NCBI GenBank assembly: GCA_035502855.1
Contig: DATJTX010000031.1
Span: 62,001-126,000, forward strand
Reading direction: 5' to 3'
Length of the DNA: 64,000 nt
Origin: Candidatus Baltobacteraceae bacterium
GTDB taxonomy: Bacteria; Vulcanimicrobiota; Vulcanimicrobiia; Vulcanimicrobiales; Vulcanimicrobiaceae
Part shown: positions 8,701 to 16,658 of the stretch, in pieces
How the letters are laid out: every line of letters starts with the position of its first letter
Position numbering within the stretch: position 1 is the first letter of the stretch
Position numbers and translations under genes: made by a program
Notes under the pieces: generated by a model
The model's database searches: none
Told to the model about the DNA's origin: nothing
The model's input: only the letters and a program-made list of their open reading frames with translations

Positions 8701-9996
8701 CGAGTAATTGAAGCGATGCTGCAGTTCCACGAGCTGCTCGGGCGAGAGCGTCCGCGCCGGTACGGGTTCGAGCCGTTCGTCGTCGATCAGCTCGCGATAG
8801 GGCGTGTCGTCCTCGAACGCACGCGTCAGCTCCGCATCGAAGAGCACGCGGGCGTTGTAAACGTCGAACGCGATCATCTCGCCGGGTCCCAGCCGTCCGC
8901 TGTGCACGATGCGCTCGGGATCGAGATCGGCGATTCCGACCTCCGAACCGGCGACGATCAGGCGGTCGTCGATCGTATACCGGCACGGTCGCAGGCCGTT
9001 GCGATCGAGTGCCGCACCGACGAAGCGTCCGTCGGCGAAGGCGACGGCCGCCGGGCCGTCCCATGCTTCGATCACGTCGGCGTGATAGCGATGGAAGAGC
9101 GATTCGTTGCGGTCGGCGACCGGCGGCATCAGCATCCGCAGCGACTCGCACACCGTGCGTCCGTGACGGGCGAGCAATTCCGCGACCTCGTCGAGATTCG
9201 CCGAGTCCGAGACGCCCGGTGTGAGCAGCGGCTCGAACGCCGAAGGGAGCGAGGCGCGCCGCGCATCCATCCGCGCACGATTGCCCCAAATCGTGTTGAT
9301 CTCGCCGTTGTGCGCGAGCAGCCGGAACGGCTGTGCGAGCGACCAGCGCGGCAGCACGTTGGTCGCATAGCGCTGGTGAAAAACCGCGAAGGCGCACGTG
9401 AACGCCGGATCGGCGAGGTCGGGGTAGAAGCCGGCCAGATCGTAACTCGAACAGAGCGCCTTGTAGACGATGGTCTGGCTCGAGAGCGAGCAGACGTACG
9501 CGCCGCATTCGCGCTCGAAAGCCTTGCGCAATAACGAACAACGGCGCTCGATTTCGTCGGCGCCGTTGCTGGAGGTGTGCCCCGCGGATGCTGCCGTTCT
9601 TAGCAGCGCCTGCCGTATCGTGGGGAGTCCATCTCGAGCTTTGGGGCCGAGGAGCGACGTATCGATCGGTACGTCGCGCCAGGTAATGCTTACGAACCCA
9701 TGCTCGGTCGTAAGTCGCGCAAAGGTCGCGGCTTCCTCGTCGGCATGCGCCGGGGTGAGGAACAGCATCGCAACCGCATCGGCGCCGCCGAAGAAGCTGT
9801 GTGGAAGCTGGGTTAGGATTCCGACTCCGTCGCTGCTACGTCCGTCGGAGGCCACGGCGCCGCGGTGCCCCAGGCGGGTCAACGCCACCAGCGCGCGGTC
9901 GAGCACTTCACGGCTTGGACGGGCGTCGAGCGCCGCGACGAACCCCACGCCGCAGGCGTCGGAGTCATGACGGGAGTCGAGGAGCGTTCCAGCCAT
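5770..9996 (-). CDS. gltB: glutamate synthase large subunit
   Basis: The enzyme converts glutamine and 2-oxoglutarate to two glutamates. The 1408-residue protein has the class-II amidotransferase domain first (nucleophile Cys in D-A-C-G-V-G-F close to the N-terminus), then the central and FMN/TIM-barrel synthase domains, the 3Fe-4S cysteines in C-H-L-N-T-C-P-A-G-I-A, and the C-terminal GXGXG beta-helix (G-G-T-V-L-V-L-G and G-M-T-G-G). It is slightly shorter than the usual 1,480-1,520. I prefer ATG 9996 to TTG 10002. As Cys must be freed at the N-terminus, about 13 residues would be removed. There is no Shine-Dalgarno, but TATAGT lies just upstream, so the mRNA may be leaderless. No gltD is nearby. 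Confidence 0.95.
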   Translation of the reverse strand: MAGTLLDSRHDSDACGVGFVAALDARPSREVLDRALVALTRLGHRGAVASDGRSSDGVGILTQLPHSFFGGADAVAMLFLTPAHADEEAATFARLTTEHGFVSITWRDVPIDTSLLGPKARDGLPTIRQALLRTAASAGHTSSNGADEIERRCSLLRKAFERECGAYVCSLSSQTIVYKALCSSYDLAGFYPDLADPAFTCAFAVFHQRYATNVLPRWSLAQPFRLLAHNGEINTIWGNRARMDARRASLPSAFEPLLTPGVSDSANLDEVAELLARHGRTVCESLRMLMPPVADRNESLFHRYHADVIEAWDGPAAVAFADGRFVGAALDRNGLRPCRYTIDDRLIVAGSEVGIADLDPERIVHSGRLGPGEMIAFDVYNARVLFDAELTRAFEDDTPYRELIDDERLEPVPARTLSPEQLVELQHRFNYSREDVKMILEPMAADAKEPLWSMGDDTPLAPLGRAPRPIYNYFRQRFSQVTNPPIDSLREACVFSLRTRLGPWPHLLDKHAPLPGLVLESPVLSLGQIAALHGLDRIACVLEADETLEAAIDRVCIEAVELVRRSDAKLLLLSDRMATPEKPAIPMALALGAVHRALVEWGVRTRTGLAVEAGDCRDVHHVAVLIGYGAGAVCPWLALETVRAVAGEEGEMRAIAALDLGISKIMSKCGISIVDSYRGAQLFDIIGLHESIAERCFGASSPLSGRTFAQIEQQVRETWSHGDGELPDYGWIRFRRGERAEIHSWQPQTIRALQHAAGVARGAAVADLPAAWTAYTEAVAERGVHELRDLVTLRPAGATVAIGEVESVEAIVRRFVASAMSLGSLGPEAHRTIAQAMNELGARSNTGEGGEDAPYENKIKQVASARFGVTAAYLARAEELEIKIAQGAKPGEGGQIPGHKVTALIARLRHAQPGVGLISPPPHHDIYSIEDLAQLIWDLKCVNPSAAVGVKLVSELGVGTVAAGVAKAYADFITIAGYAGGTGASPLSSIKYAGNPWELGLAEAQQVLMHHGLRGRVRLRTDGGIATARDVVIAALLGADEFAFGTAVLVSLGCDMARQCHLNTCPAGIATQNPDLRAKFRGKPEHVVRFFTNLAQDVRALLASLGLRSIDEAIGRVDLIDQVRDDGGLDLHAMLARTGDGPIRHQGGRNDRPVDRVPLDRAWIEPALAAARAGTPYHRSERVSNADRTLGARLAGRLALEPLPRTPDLRFALHGTAGQSFGAFATEGMRLELDGTANDYVGKGLCGGVIVLRATGAIGRAAQPQVILGNVALYGATGGALYAAGTAGERFGVRNSGAIAVVEGVGQHACEYMTGGTVLVLGRAGSNFGAGMTGGVAYVYDADGSFVRERRYNADSVECMALDPASEDARTVRELLEGHADATHSPRSNRLLDQWGEIVGSIVAIKPI

Positions 9997-10001
9997 GCCC
10001 A

Positions 10002-10033
10002 ACTATACGACATGGGCGCGGCTCTTGTATAGT
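10002..10033. promoter_or_regulatory. inverted repeat between gltB and the STAS gene
   Basis: ACTATAC (10002-10008) and GTATAGT (10027-10033) form a perfect 7-base inverted repeat with an 18-base spacer. Read on the minus strand, the proximal half gives TATAGT five bases before the gltB ATG, a good -10 hexamer for a leaderless transcript. The symmetry could also be an operator. Confidence 0.35.
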
Positions 10034-10102
10034 CCAGACCCCCGACGCTTTACCGGGTGGCTAATGCCGCACAGGGCGTGGTCATCGTACGATCAGAGCA
10101 CG

Positions 10103-10420
10103 ATGACACAGCATAACCTCGCGTTCATCACGGGTCATGCACGCGGGAGCGAACCGTTGGAAGCGGTGCTGCTCTCGCAGATCGAGCGTTTCGTGGCGTT
10201 GGGCCGGCGCAACATCGTCATCGTCATGGACACGTTCCCCAATCTCGAGGAAGCAACGATCGCGGCGCTGCAGGGGCTGCTGCGCCGCGCATCGGAGCTG
10301 GAAGCTCGCGTTACCTGCGTCGCGCTGGAGGAGCGCATTCAGACCGCGCTGCGCGCGATCCCGCTTGCGCAAGCGCTTACGATCATCAGCCGCGTCGACG
10401 AGCTGCCCGGCGCGGCTTAG
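10103..10420 (+). CDS. STAS-domain protein
   Basis: A 105-residue protein divergent from gltB. The pattern of a beta strand (N-I-V-I-V-M-D-T-F-P), a helix (A-L-Q-G-L-L-R-R-A-S-E-L), a strand (V-T-C-V-A-L) and a final helix is that of STAS domains, which bind anti-sigma kinases or act in signalling scaffolds. The usual phosphoacceptor segment D-S-S/T-G is replaced by N-L-E-E-A-T, so the switch serine is absent and only Thr could serve. The start at ATG 10103 is favoured because the strand order begins soon after it; an upstream extension to 9995 would be Arg/Pro-rich and run through the promoter. No kinase or phosphatase partner is adjacent. Confidence 0.55.
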   Translation: MTQHNLAFITGHARGSEPLEAVLLSQIERFVALGRRNIVIVMDTFPNLEEATIAALQGLLRRASELEARVTCVALEERIQTALRAIPLAQALTIISRVDELPGAA

Positions 10421-10440
10421 CCCTTAGCCGCATCGCGCGG

Positions 10441-11664
10441 CTAATACAGAAGATATTTCGCGCGGACGGTACGGAATTCGTCGAGACGCGGAATCCATTC
10501 GCCGATGATGTCCTGGGCGCTCTTGCCGCTCGTGAGACCCGTGCGCAGCGAACTCGTGCCCCAATCGCGATCGAGCGCTGCCGGCTGGCGGATATCGATC
10601 GCGTGCGGGGCGGTCTCGCGAACGGCGCAGAGCAGTTCCACCGCGCTGCGCACCGCCTGAAACGTGCGCGGATCGAAGACCACCAGCTCGACCCCGCTCA
10701 GTTCTTTGTCTTTCCAAAACCCGGCGATCGGCGACCACGATGCTGCGCGGAAATACACGCCGGGTAAGTCGCGCGCATTCAAGTACTCCGCGAGCGCATC
10801 ACGGTCGAGTTCGTACGCGCCGGCGTAGAAGAAAGGCTTGGTCGTGCCGACGCCGCCGTTGACGCCGGCGTTGTCGATCAGGCCGGTGCACAAGTACACG
10901 AACGTCGTTTGCCAGGTCGGAATGTTCGGCGAACTCTGGATCCATTGCAGCCCGGTGTCGGGCCAGGTCATCGAGCGGCCGTACCCGCGCATCGCAATCA
11001 CCCGCAGCTTTGCGCCGATGCCGAAGCGTTCGTTGAAAAGGCGCGCCAGCTCGCCGACGGTCATGCCGTGGCGCATCGCGATCGGATAGAGCCCGATGAA
11101 CGATTCCTCGTCGGGTTCGAGCACGGGGCCTTCGACGATCGCGCCGCCGACCGGATTGGGACGGTCGAGCACCCAGAATTCTTTATCCTGCGCGGCTGCG
11201 CTCTGCATCGCGTACGCCATCGTGGAGATGAAGGTATACGCGCGCGAACCGACGTCCTGGATGTCGAAGAGCAGCACGTCGACGTCGCGGAGCATCGCTT
11301 CGCTGGGGTGACGCGTGGGGCCGTAGAGACTATAGACCGGCAGCCTGGTCGCCGGGTCGACGTATGACGGCACGTAGGCGCCGGCCGTGCGGTCGCCGCG
11401 AAAGCCGTGCTCGGGCGCGTAGATCGCGGTGAGGTGAATTGCCGGATTGCGGCGGATCGCGTCGACCAGCGATTGCAAGCGCGACGTAACGCCGGTCTGG
11501 TTGGTGATGACGCCGACGCGCCGCGACCCCAGCTCGCGCCAGGCTTGCGAAAGGAACACCTCATCGCCGAGCGTGACGTTCGCGGCCGGCAGCGGTGCGG
11601 CGCGCAGCCCGCCGGGAATCGCGCACAGCGCACCCAAGCTAGCGAGAAAAGATCGGCGCCGCAT
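10441..11664 (-). CDS. DUF1343 protein, exo-beta-N-acetylmuramidase NamZ-like
   Basis: The 407-residue protein begins with an R-R-R-S-F-L Tat-like signal and hydrophobic core, so it is exported. The body has the DUF1343 landmarks: V-G-V-I-T-N-Q-T-G, Y-A-P-E-H-G-F-R-G, L-F-D-I-Q-D-V-G-S-R, L-D-R-P-N-P-x-G-G and P-N-I-P-T. This family includes NamZ, which removes terminal N-acetylmuramic acid from peptidoglycan fragments, so a role in wall recycling is likely. ATG 11664 is chosen for its GGAG site and the signal peptide. The start lies 26 bases inside the 3' end of mqnD, so translation is probably coupled to it, although the pathways are unrelated. Confidence 0.85.
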   Translation of the reverse strand: MRRRSFLASLGALCAIPGGLRAAPLPAANVTLGDEVFLSQAWRELGSRRVGVITNQTGVTSRLQSLVDAIRRNPAIHLTAIYAPEHGFRGDRTAGAYVPSYVDPATRLPVYSLYGPTRHPSEAMLRDVDVLLFDIQDVGSRAYTFISTMAYAMQSAAAQDKEFWVLDRPNPVGGAIVEGPVLEPDEESFIGLYPIAMRHGMTVGELARLFNERFGIGAKLRVIAMRGYGRSMTWPDTGLQWIQSSPNIPTWQTTFVYLCTGLIDNAGVNGGVGTTKPFFYAGAYELDRDALAEYLNARDLPGVYFRAASWSPIAGFWKDKELSGVELVVFDPRTFQAVRSAVELLCAVRETAPHAIDIRQPAALDRDWGTSSLRTGLTSGKSAQDIIGEWIPRLDEFRTVRAKYLLY

Positions 11665-12490
11665 CGGACTCCAGAATTCCCGCCGCACGCGCTCGGGCGA
11701 AGAGCTCTCCTACGGCGGCGATGCCGTCGTCTGCGAGATCGTCGCTGTACTCGTTCACGTAGAGGCCGATGTGTTTACGCATCACCGATTCGCTCATTTC
11801 AAAAGCGTGCGCGCGTACGAACGGCATGATGGCCGCTTCGTTCGTCCGCGCAAATCGCAGGCTCGCGCGGATCGCCTCGTCGATAGCACGCATGCGCTCC
11901 TCGCCCAAGTCGTTACGCGCGAGGATCGCGCCCAGCGGAATCGGCATTCCGGTTGCCGCCTCCCACCATGCGCCGAGATCGGCAACGCTCACCAGACCGG
12001 CCTGCGCGTAGGTGAAGCGGGATTCATGAATGATGAGACCCGCATCGACGTCGCCGCGCGCGACTGCCGGAATGATGTGATCGAAGCGCATCTGCGTGGT
12101 ACGAGGGCGCGTGCCCAGCGCGAGCCGCAGCAGCACGAACGCCGTGGTGCGCTCGCCGGGGATGGCCACGCGAAGCCCGCGCACGGCCTCGAGCGAGCTT
12201 GCGACGCCGGGACGCGTCACGACGAGCGGTCCACATCCGCGTCCGAGTGCGCCTCCCGCGCGCAGGATGCGATAGTTGCGCATGAGATAGGGAATCGCGC
12301 CGTAACTCACTTTGGTCAGTTCGTGTTCGGCGCGAGCGGCCGCCGCGTTGAGTTCCTCGATGTCGGCAAAATGCACGCGCACCGGCGGCGCGTTCTCCAA
12401 CAACCCATTGGTGAGCGCAGCAAAAATGTACGTGTCGTTCGGACACGGTGAGTAGGCCAGCGTGTGCGTGCGTATTCCGCTACTCTGCAT
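11639..12490 (-). CDS. mqnD: 1,4-dihydroxy-6-naphthoate synthase
   Basis: MqnD converts cyclic de-hypoxanthine futalosine to 1,4-dihydroxy-6-naphthoate, the last dedicated step of the futalosine route to menaquinone. The 283-residue protein has the signature Y-S-P-C-P-N-D-T-Y-I-F near the N-terminus, and the periplasmic-binding-protein-like fold with V-S-Y-G-A and a G-L-I-I-H-E-S motif (MqnD Asp/Glu-His region). MqnA lacks the S-P-C-P-N-D-T motif, which decides between them. The start at ATG 12490 overlaps the end of mqnB by 11 bases. mqnA, mqnC and mqnE are not in the window. Confidence 0.92.
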   Translation of the reverse strand: MQSSGIRTHTLAYSPCPNDTYIFAALTNGLLENAPPVRVHFADIEELNAAAARAEHELTKVSYGAIPYLMRNYRILRAGGALGRGCGPLVVTRPGVASSLEAVRGLRVAIPGERTTAFVLLRLALGTRPRTTQMRFDHIIPAVARGDVDAGLIIHESRFTYAQAGLVSVADLGAWWEAATGMPIPLGAILARNDLGEERMRAIDEAIRASLRFARTNEAAIMPFVRAHAFEMSESVMRKHIGLYVNEYSDDLADDGIAAVGELFARARAAGILESDAAPIFSR

Positions 12491-13097
12491 GCGCCGGTGC
12501 GGTATGGAGGAGATCGAGAGTGGCGTTGAGCACGCGGCGCAGGCCGGCGAGGCCGGCTTCGAAGTCCCATTCACCCTTGGACCGATCGCCTACGATGTTT
12601 GAGATGCCTCGAACCTCGATCGCCGGAATTCCCGCAAGTTGCGCAGCCCGCAGAACGGCGAAGCCTTCCATCGATTCGATTTCTGCGCCGCGCGCCCGCA
12701 AACGCTGTGCCGTCGCGTCGGTGGTGGTGACTTGCGAGACGGTGATGCCGCGCACCAGCGGAAAGCCGAGTCCGCTGATCGCCTCGATGAGCGGCGCGTC
12801 CGATGGTATGCGTTCCGCGAGGAGGTTGCCAAACGGCAGCACCAGCGGCGCACCGCTTTCCAGTTGCAACTCGTACAACTCCTCGCCCACGACGACGCCG
12901 TCGCCGACGTGTGCCACGCCGGCGAAGGCACCGGCGATGCCGGCGTTGACGAGCATGTCGTACTGCTGCTCCGCGAGTGCGCGCGCAACGCGCGCCGCCG
13001 CGTCGACCGGCCCGATACCGCAGGTCAGGGTTTCAACGCCGGCGCGGGGTCCCAGCCAGTCAAGTTCTTGCGCGGTCGCGCTGACCAATAGAATCAT
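12480..13097 (-). CDS. mqnB: futalosine hydrolase
   Basis: MqnB removes hypoxanthine from futalosine to give dehypoxanthine futalosine. The 205-residue protein is a nucleoside-phosphorylase-fold enzyme: an N-terminal I-L-L-V-S-A-T-A-Q-E-L strand, the G-I-G-P-V-D-A-A segment, N-A-G-I-A-G-A-F, and the nucleoside-binding I-E-S-M-E-G-F-A-V with its catalytic Glu/Asp region (G-I-S-N-I-V-G-D-R). The pairing with mqnD confirms the pathway. Its ATG overlaps the stop of queE by 4 bases and its end overlaps mqnD, so the queD-queE-mqnB-mqnD-namZ genes form one translationally coupled unit on the minus strand. Confidence 0.92.
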   Translation of the reverse strand: MILLVSATAQELDWLGPRAGVETLTCGIGPVDAAARVARALAEQQYDMLVNAGIAGAFAGVAHVGDGVVVGEELYELQLESGAPLVLPFGNLLAERIPSDAPLIEAISGLGFPLVRGITVSQVTTTDATAQRLRARGAEIESMEGFAVLRAAQLAGIPAIEVRGISNIVGDRSKGEWDFEAGLAGLRRVLNATLDLLHTAPAHAE

Positions 13098-13669
13098 CGT
13101 ACCCCGATCATCTTATGCGTTTGGAGAGAGAGACGAAAGCGCTTCGGATGCGATTTGGCGTATTCGAGCGCGAGCTCGATGTTCTTGCGTTTGTTGCCTT
13201 CGGGCTGGAGCAAAATAACGGGCTTATCGGCGAAGAGCGCGAGATGCTCTTCGGGAACGCGCTCGTCGACGATGAGCTTGGCTTCGTCGGCGCGCACCGC
13301 CATGCGCGGATCGACGCGCTCCTTCGGGGAGACGCAGAGCCAGACGTCGCTCGGTAATTCGGTGAAGATCGTGCCGTTCGACTCGATGTGCACGCGCCGA
13401 CCGTCGCGCCGCAGCGCCTCGATCAGCGCGGGGACATCGGCTTGCGCGAGCGGCTCACCGCCGGTGAGGATCACCATCGGGCACTCCCCGCCGGCGTCGC
13501 GAACCATCGCGATCACCTCGTCGACGCCGGCCAAGAATTTCAGCGAGTAATCGGTGTCGCAAAAATCGCAGGCGAGGTTGCATCCGGCGAGACGCACGAA
13601 CACCGCCGGCGTACCGCTCCAGGTCCCTTCTCCTTGGATGCTGTAGAAAATCTCGGAGAGCTGCAGCAC
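13094..13669 (-). CDS. queE: 7-carboxy-7-deazaguanine synthase
   Basis: QueE is a radical-SAM enzyme that contracts 6-carboxytetrahydropterin to 7-carboxy-7-deazaguanine in queuosine/preQ0 synthesis. The 191-residue protein has the substrate motif S-I-Q-G-E-G at residues 10-15, the cluster motif C-N-L-A-C-D-F-C (CX3CX2C), and the SAM-binding T-G-G-E-P-L. The length suits the short, compact QueE forms. The start is GTG 13669, with GGAGAA at the end of queD 7 bases upstream. It sits 6 bases behind queD, the preceding enzyme of the pathway, and overlaps mqnB by 4 bases. Confidence 0.93.
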   Translation of the reverse strand: MLQLSEIFYSIQGEGTWSGTPAVFVRLAGCNLACDFCDTDYSLKFLAGVDEVIAMVRDAGGECPMVILTGGEPLAQADVPALIEALRRDGRRVHIESNGTIFTELPSDVWLCVSPKERVDPRMAVRADEAKLIVDERVPEEHLALFADKPVILLQPEGNKRKNIELALEYAKSHPKRFRLSLQTHKMIGVR

Positions 13670-13675
13670 GCGACG

Positions 13676-14050
13676 CTATTCTCCCGGTCCGAAATCGGAC
13701 CGACGCAGCACCGCGCAGCTCGTCCCGGTCTCCCAAAGCACGAGTTCGTCGAGTCCGCGCAGCTCTGGTTCGAGACGCCGCCAGATCCACATGACGATGC
13801 GTTCGGCGGTCGGATTCTCGAGGAAATCGTTGAGATTTTGGTGATCGAGCGGGTCGATCACTTCGCTGCGAACGATGCGTTTGAGGACGTCGAAATCCTC
13901 GATCATGCCGCGCCCCGGACCATCCGATTGTAAAGGACCGCGTACGGCGACCTCTAAGCGATAGGAATGTCCGTGCAAACGGGCACATTTACCGGGATGG
14001 AACGGAAGTACGTGAGCCGCCTCGAAGCGGAAGTGCTTTCGGATCTGCAT
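13676..14050 (-). CDS. queD: 6-carboxytetrahydropterin synthase
   Basis: QueD makes 6-carboxy-5,6,7,8-tetrahydropterin from dihydroneopterin triphosphate. The 124-residue protein has the zinc ligands F-E-A-A-H and L-H-G-H-S-Y and the catalytic Cys in G-K-C-A-R-L-H-G-H, with the downstream D-H-Q-N-L-N and W-E-T motifs of the family (the Glu binds the pterin). It heads the queD-queE pair; no queC or queF is nearby. The divergent DUF4438 gene starts 48 bases away, so the promoters share this short gap. Confidence 0.95.
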   Translation of the reverse strand: MQIRKHFRFEAAHVLPFHPGKCARLHGHSYRLEVAVRGPLQSDGPGRGMIEDFDVLKRIVRSEVIDPLDHQNLNDFLENPTAERIVMWIWRRLEPELRGLDELVLWETGTSCAVLRRSDFGPGE

Positions 14051-14097
14051 AAGAGAAGACGTGATCGGGTGGTTCGCGCCCGCGGGGAGCGAGTCCG

Positions 14098-14964
14098 TTG
14101 ACCTTACGCATCAATCGCGAGGAGCTGGTGGTCTGCGCCGTTACCGGCGAGATTGCGCCCATGCTCGTCAATAGCGGGCTCTACGACGTCAGTTTCGAGG
14201 GGCAGCCGCTTATCGTGCCCTCGGTCGGGGGCATTACACCGAACGTGCGAATCGGCGATTCCGCCTTCGCCTTCATGGCCGACCACATCGAACCGGCGGT
14301 CAGCGTCAAGCATCCGGACGAGCGCCAGAATACCACGCTCAACGTGCTTTCCTGCATCGGAAACGAGGCCGTGGTTACGTCGGGTGACGCCAAAGGCGAA
14401 CGCGGACGCGTTACCGGTAAACATGGCGGCGTCGAACATTTGATCGTCGATTTCAGCCCCGAGGTGATGCGCCGAATGACGATCGGCGATCGGATCACCG
14501 TGTGGTCGTGCGGGCTCGGCATGCGCCTTCTCGATCTTCCCGACGTGCGCGTGTTCAATTTGGATCCCGAGCTCGTGCCGCGTATGGGCATGGAAATCGC
14601 CGGCGGGCGGCTGCGGGTGCGTGTGGCGCGCATGGCGCCGGCTGCGGTGATGGGCTCGGGCTTGGGACGTTCGACCGTGGTGCGCGGTGATTACGACATC
14701 CAAACGTTCGACGATGAGTCGGCAAAGAAGTACGGGCTGCGCGATCTGCGGCTGGGCGACGTCGTCGCGATCGTCGACGCCGACAACTCGTACGGCCGTA
14801 TCTACCGGACCGGCGCGATCTCGGTCGGCGTCGTCGCGCACGGAAGGTCGTTCATGGCCGGGCACGGGCCGGGCATTACGACGATTCTCACCTCGTCGAA
14901 GGGCGAGATCGACATCGAAGTCGACCAGTCCGCCAATCTTGCAAATTATTTGCGAACATTTTGA
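14098..14964 (+). CDS. DUF4438 family protein
   Basis: A 288-residue cytosolic protein without signal or membrane segment. Its landmarks (V-P-S-V-G-G-I-T-P-N-V near residue 42, H-G-G-V-E-H-L near 105, G-L-G-R-S-T near 190, and G-H-G-P-G-I-T-T near the C-terminus) match what I recall of DUF4438, a two-domain beta-rich family whose biochemical role is unknown. The start is TTG 14098, supported by GGGGAG 9 bases before it; no ATG exists nearby. The gene is followed after 48 bases by an ECF sigma gene on the same strand. Nothing in the context gives a substrate. Confidence 0.7.
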   Translation: MTLRINREELVVCAVTGEIAPMLVNSGLYDVSFEGQPLIVPSVGGITPNVRIGDSAFAFMADHIEPAVSVKHPDERQNTTLNVLSCIGNEAVVTSGDAKGERGRVTGKHGGVEHLIVDFSPEVMRRMTIGDRITVWSCGLGMRLLDLPDVRVFNLDPELVPRMGMEIAGGRLRVRVARMAPAAVMGSGLGRSTVVRGDYDIQTFDDESAKKYGLRDLRLGDVVAIVDADNSYGRIYRTGAISVGVVAHGRSFMAGHGPGITTILTSSKGEIDIEVDQSANLANYLRTF

Positions 14965-15012
14965 GGGCGGCTGGCCCTCTCTAGGATAGAACGATTCCGA
15001 GGGAGGGACCTG

Positions 15013-15567
15013 ATGGAGCACTGGGCGCCCGGCGAGATGGTGTCGGCCGCCATGAGCGGCGGTGAAGCCGAGAGAGAACGCCTCATCGCCGCGATCTGGC
15101 CGCGCTGCTTTCGCCTCGCGCTCACGGTGATCGGCGATCGCGATCTCGCGCAGGACGCCGCTCAAGAAGCCTGCGTGATCGTCCATCGGAAGCTGCGCGG
15201 TCTTCGCAGCGCGCAGTCTTTCGAAAGCTGGCTGTATCGCATCGTGATGCGCGAGGCATCCCGAGCACGCCGGCGGAATCGCCCGGCCGATGTTCGCGGA
15301 TACGAAGAATTCCGGGGAGAGGAGCCGGCGGCCGCGATCGACGTGTGGAGCGCACTCGCCCGTTTGGCGCCCGAGCTTCGGGACGTGACGGTGCTGTTCT
15401 ATTTCCGCGATCTAAAGAGCGATGAGATCGCTTCGATCTTGCGTATACCGCACGCCACCGTGCGAACGCGTCTGGGCCGCGCGCGCGAACGGCTGCGGGC
15501 GATCCTTGGCAACTACCTGGATGATCCCAACAGCGAAGCCCGAGAGGTAAAGCAGCATGCACTTTGA
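15013..15567 (+). CDS. ECF RNA polymerase sigma factor
   Basis: A 184-residue sigma-70 ECF protein with region 2 (A-Q-D-A-A-Q-E-A-C-V-I-V, then S-F-E-S-W-L-Y-R-I-V) and region 4 (V-L-F-Y-F-R-D-L, I-A-S-I-L, A-T-V-R-T-R-L-G-R-A-R helix-turn-helix). It directs RNA polymerase to a small regulon. GAGGGAGG lies just before ATG 15013. The stop overlaps the start of the downstream membrane-protein gene by 11 bases, the arrangement usual for a sigma factor and its own anti-sigma factor. The inducing signal is unknown. Confidence 0.9.
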   Translation: MEHWAPGEMVSAAMSGGEAERERLIAAIWPRCFRLALTVIGDRDLAQDAAQEACVIVHRKLRGLRSAQSFESWLYRIVMREASRARRRNRPADVRGYEEFRGEEPAAAIDVWSALARLAPELRDVTVLFYFRDLKSDEIASILRIPHATVRTRLGRARERLRAILGNYLDDPNSEAREVKQHAL

Positions 15568-16648
15568 TTTCGGCGCCGCCGGAAAATCGGCGATGGAGCA
15601 GATTCGCGTTCCGGAACTCTCGATCGATCTGGTGCGGATGCGTTCCCGCGAGAGATCGCAGCGTGGTCGCATGCGCGCGCTGCTACTGTACGCGCTCGTC
15701 AGCGTATCGCTTATCGGTGTGGGGACAGGGCTGGCGGCTCGATTCTACAACGGCGTGCACATGTGGTTCTACGGCGACAAATTCGCAATAGCCGTGAACT
15801 CGCTCGTCATCCAACACAATCCGACGCTGGAGGACCTCCGCGCCGTTGTGAATCGGGCAGCATTCCCGGTCGTGTTGCCGGTCGGCATGCCGTCCGGCAC
15901 GCGCATCGACCGGATCATGTACGCACCGCTCAATCATCCGAATTCGATCACCATCATATATGGCAATGCGCGCATGAACACCCACTTTGGCATTTCGCTC
16001 TTCGACTCCGTTGCGGTCACGAATGGCACGACGGGCTTACCTTCAGGCCTGACGAGCATGGTTCATCCCGCGTCGACGCTCCATGTGTGGACCGTGGGAA
16101 AGGAGACCGTTGTGGCGGGTAGACAAGCAGCTCAACCAACGCAAATCGATGAAATCGAGGGTTCGATGATGAGGACATCTCCGCGGGCGAGCCTCGAGGC
16201 AACGGAGCCGATGCTCCGGAGCATCATCGTGGAAGGCGGACCAGGTGCGGTCGCTGATGCAGTCGAGCGGTATGCTCCCCGAGGGTACCGCAGCGTTCTC
16301 CTCGATCGCAAGTATATCGGCTGGATCCCTTGGCTTGCGAAGCGCGAGAAACCCGGACCCGATTCGCGGATGGCGATTCTAACCGCGATTCCGACGGTAC
16401 ACGGTCAGCCGGACTACATGAAGGCCACGGTCCATTGGCCCAACAAGATCATGCCGAAGTTGGGCGTACGAGCCGTCCGGGCATTCCTGCAGGCTACTCA
16501 TACCGGGCCGGCGTGCCGGTGCGAGTTGCTGTACTACCGTCCGAATCGTGCGACGTTCGCAATCTGGAAGGTCTCCGTTCTCGATCCGAACCGTGTAGCA
16601 AAATTCGTCGTCGACGCGAAGACGCTCGCAGTGAGAGCCGAGCGCTGA
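15557..16648 (+). CDS. single-pass membrane protein, putative anti-sigma partner
   Basis: A 363-residue protein with about 38 cytosolic residues, one transmembrane helix (A-L-L-L-Y-A-L-V-S-V-S-L-I-G-V-G-T) and a large outer domain. The topology and the 11-base overlap with the ECF sigma gene suggest a membrane anti-sigma factor. However, the short N-terminal part carries no zinc-finger (H-x3-C-x2-C) or RskA/RseA-like helix bundle that I recognise, so the contact with sigma, if any, is atypical. The outer domain has a possible disulphide pair, C-R-C, near the C-terminus. It could instead be a sensor that the sigma factor regulates. Confidence 0.55.
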   Translation: MHFDFGAAGKSAMEQIRVPELSIDLVRMRSRERSQRGRMRALLLYALVSVSLIGVGTGLAARFYNGVHMWFYGDKFAIAVNSLVIQHNPTLEDLRAVVNRAAFPVVLPVGMPSGTRIDRIMYAPLNHPNSITIIYGNARMNTHFGISLFDSVAVTNGTTGLPSGLTSMVHPASTLHVWTVGKETVVAGRQAAQPTQIDEIEGSMMRTSPRASLEATEPMLRSIIVEGGPGAVADAVERYAPRGYRSVLLDRKYIGWIPWLAKREKPGPDSRMAILTAIPTVHGQPDYMKATVHWPNKIMPKLGVRAVRAFLQATHTGPACRCELLYYRPNRATFAIWKVSVLDPNRVAKFVVDAKTLAVRAER

Positions 16649-16658
16649 GCGCCTCGGG

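Noticed and set aside
6964-9534. 856-codon open frame on the plus strand opposite gltB
   Set aside because: It mirrors the codon pattern of gltB in a high-GC genome. Its product is Arg/His/Asp-rich with no motif, while gltB shows every expected catalytic feature.
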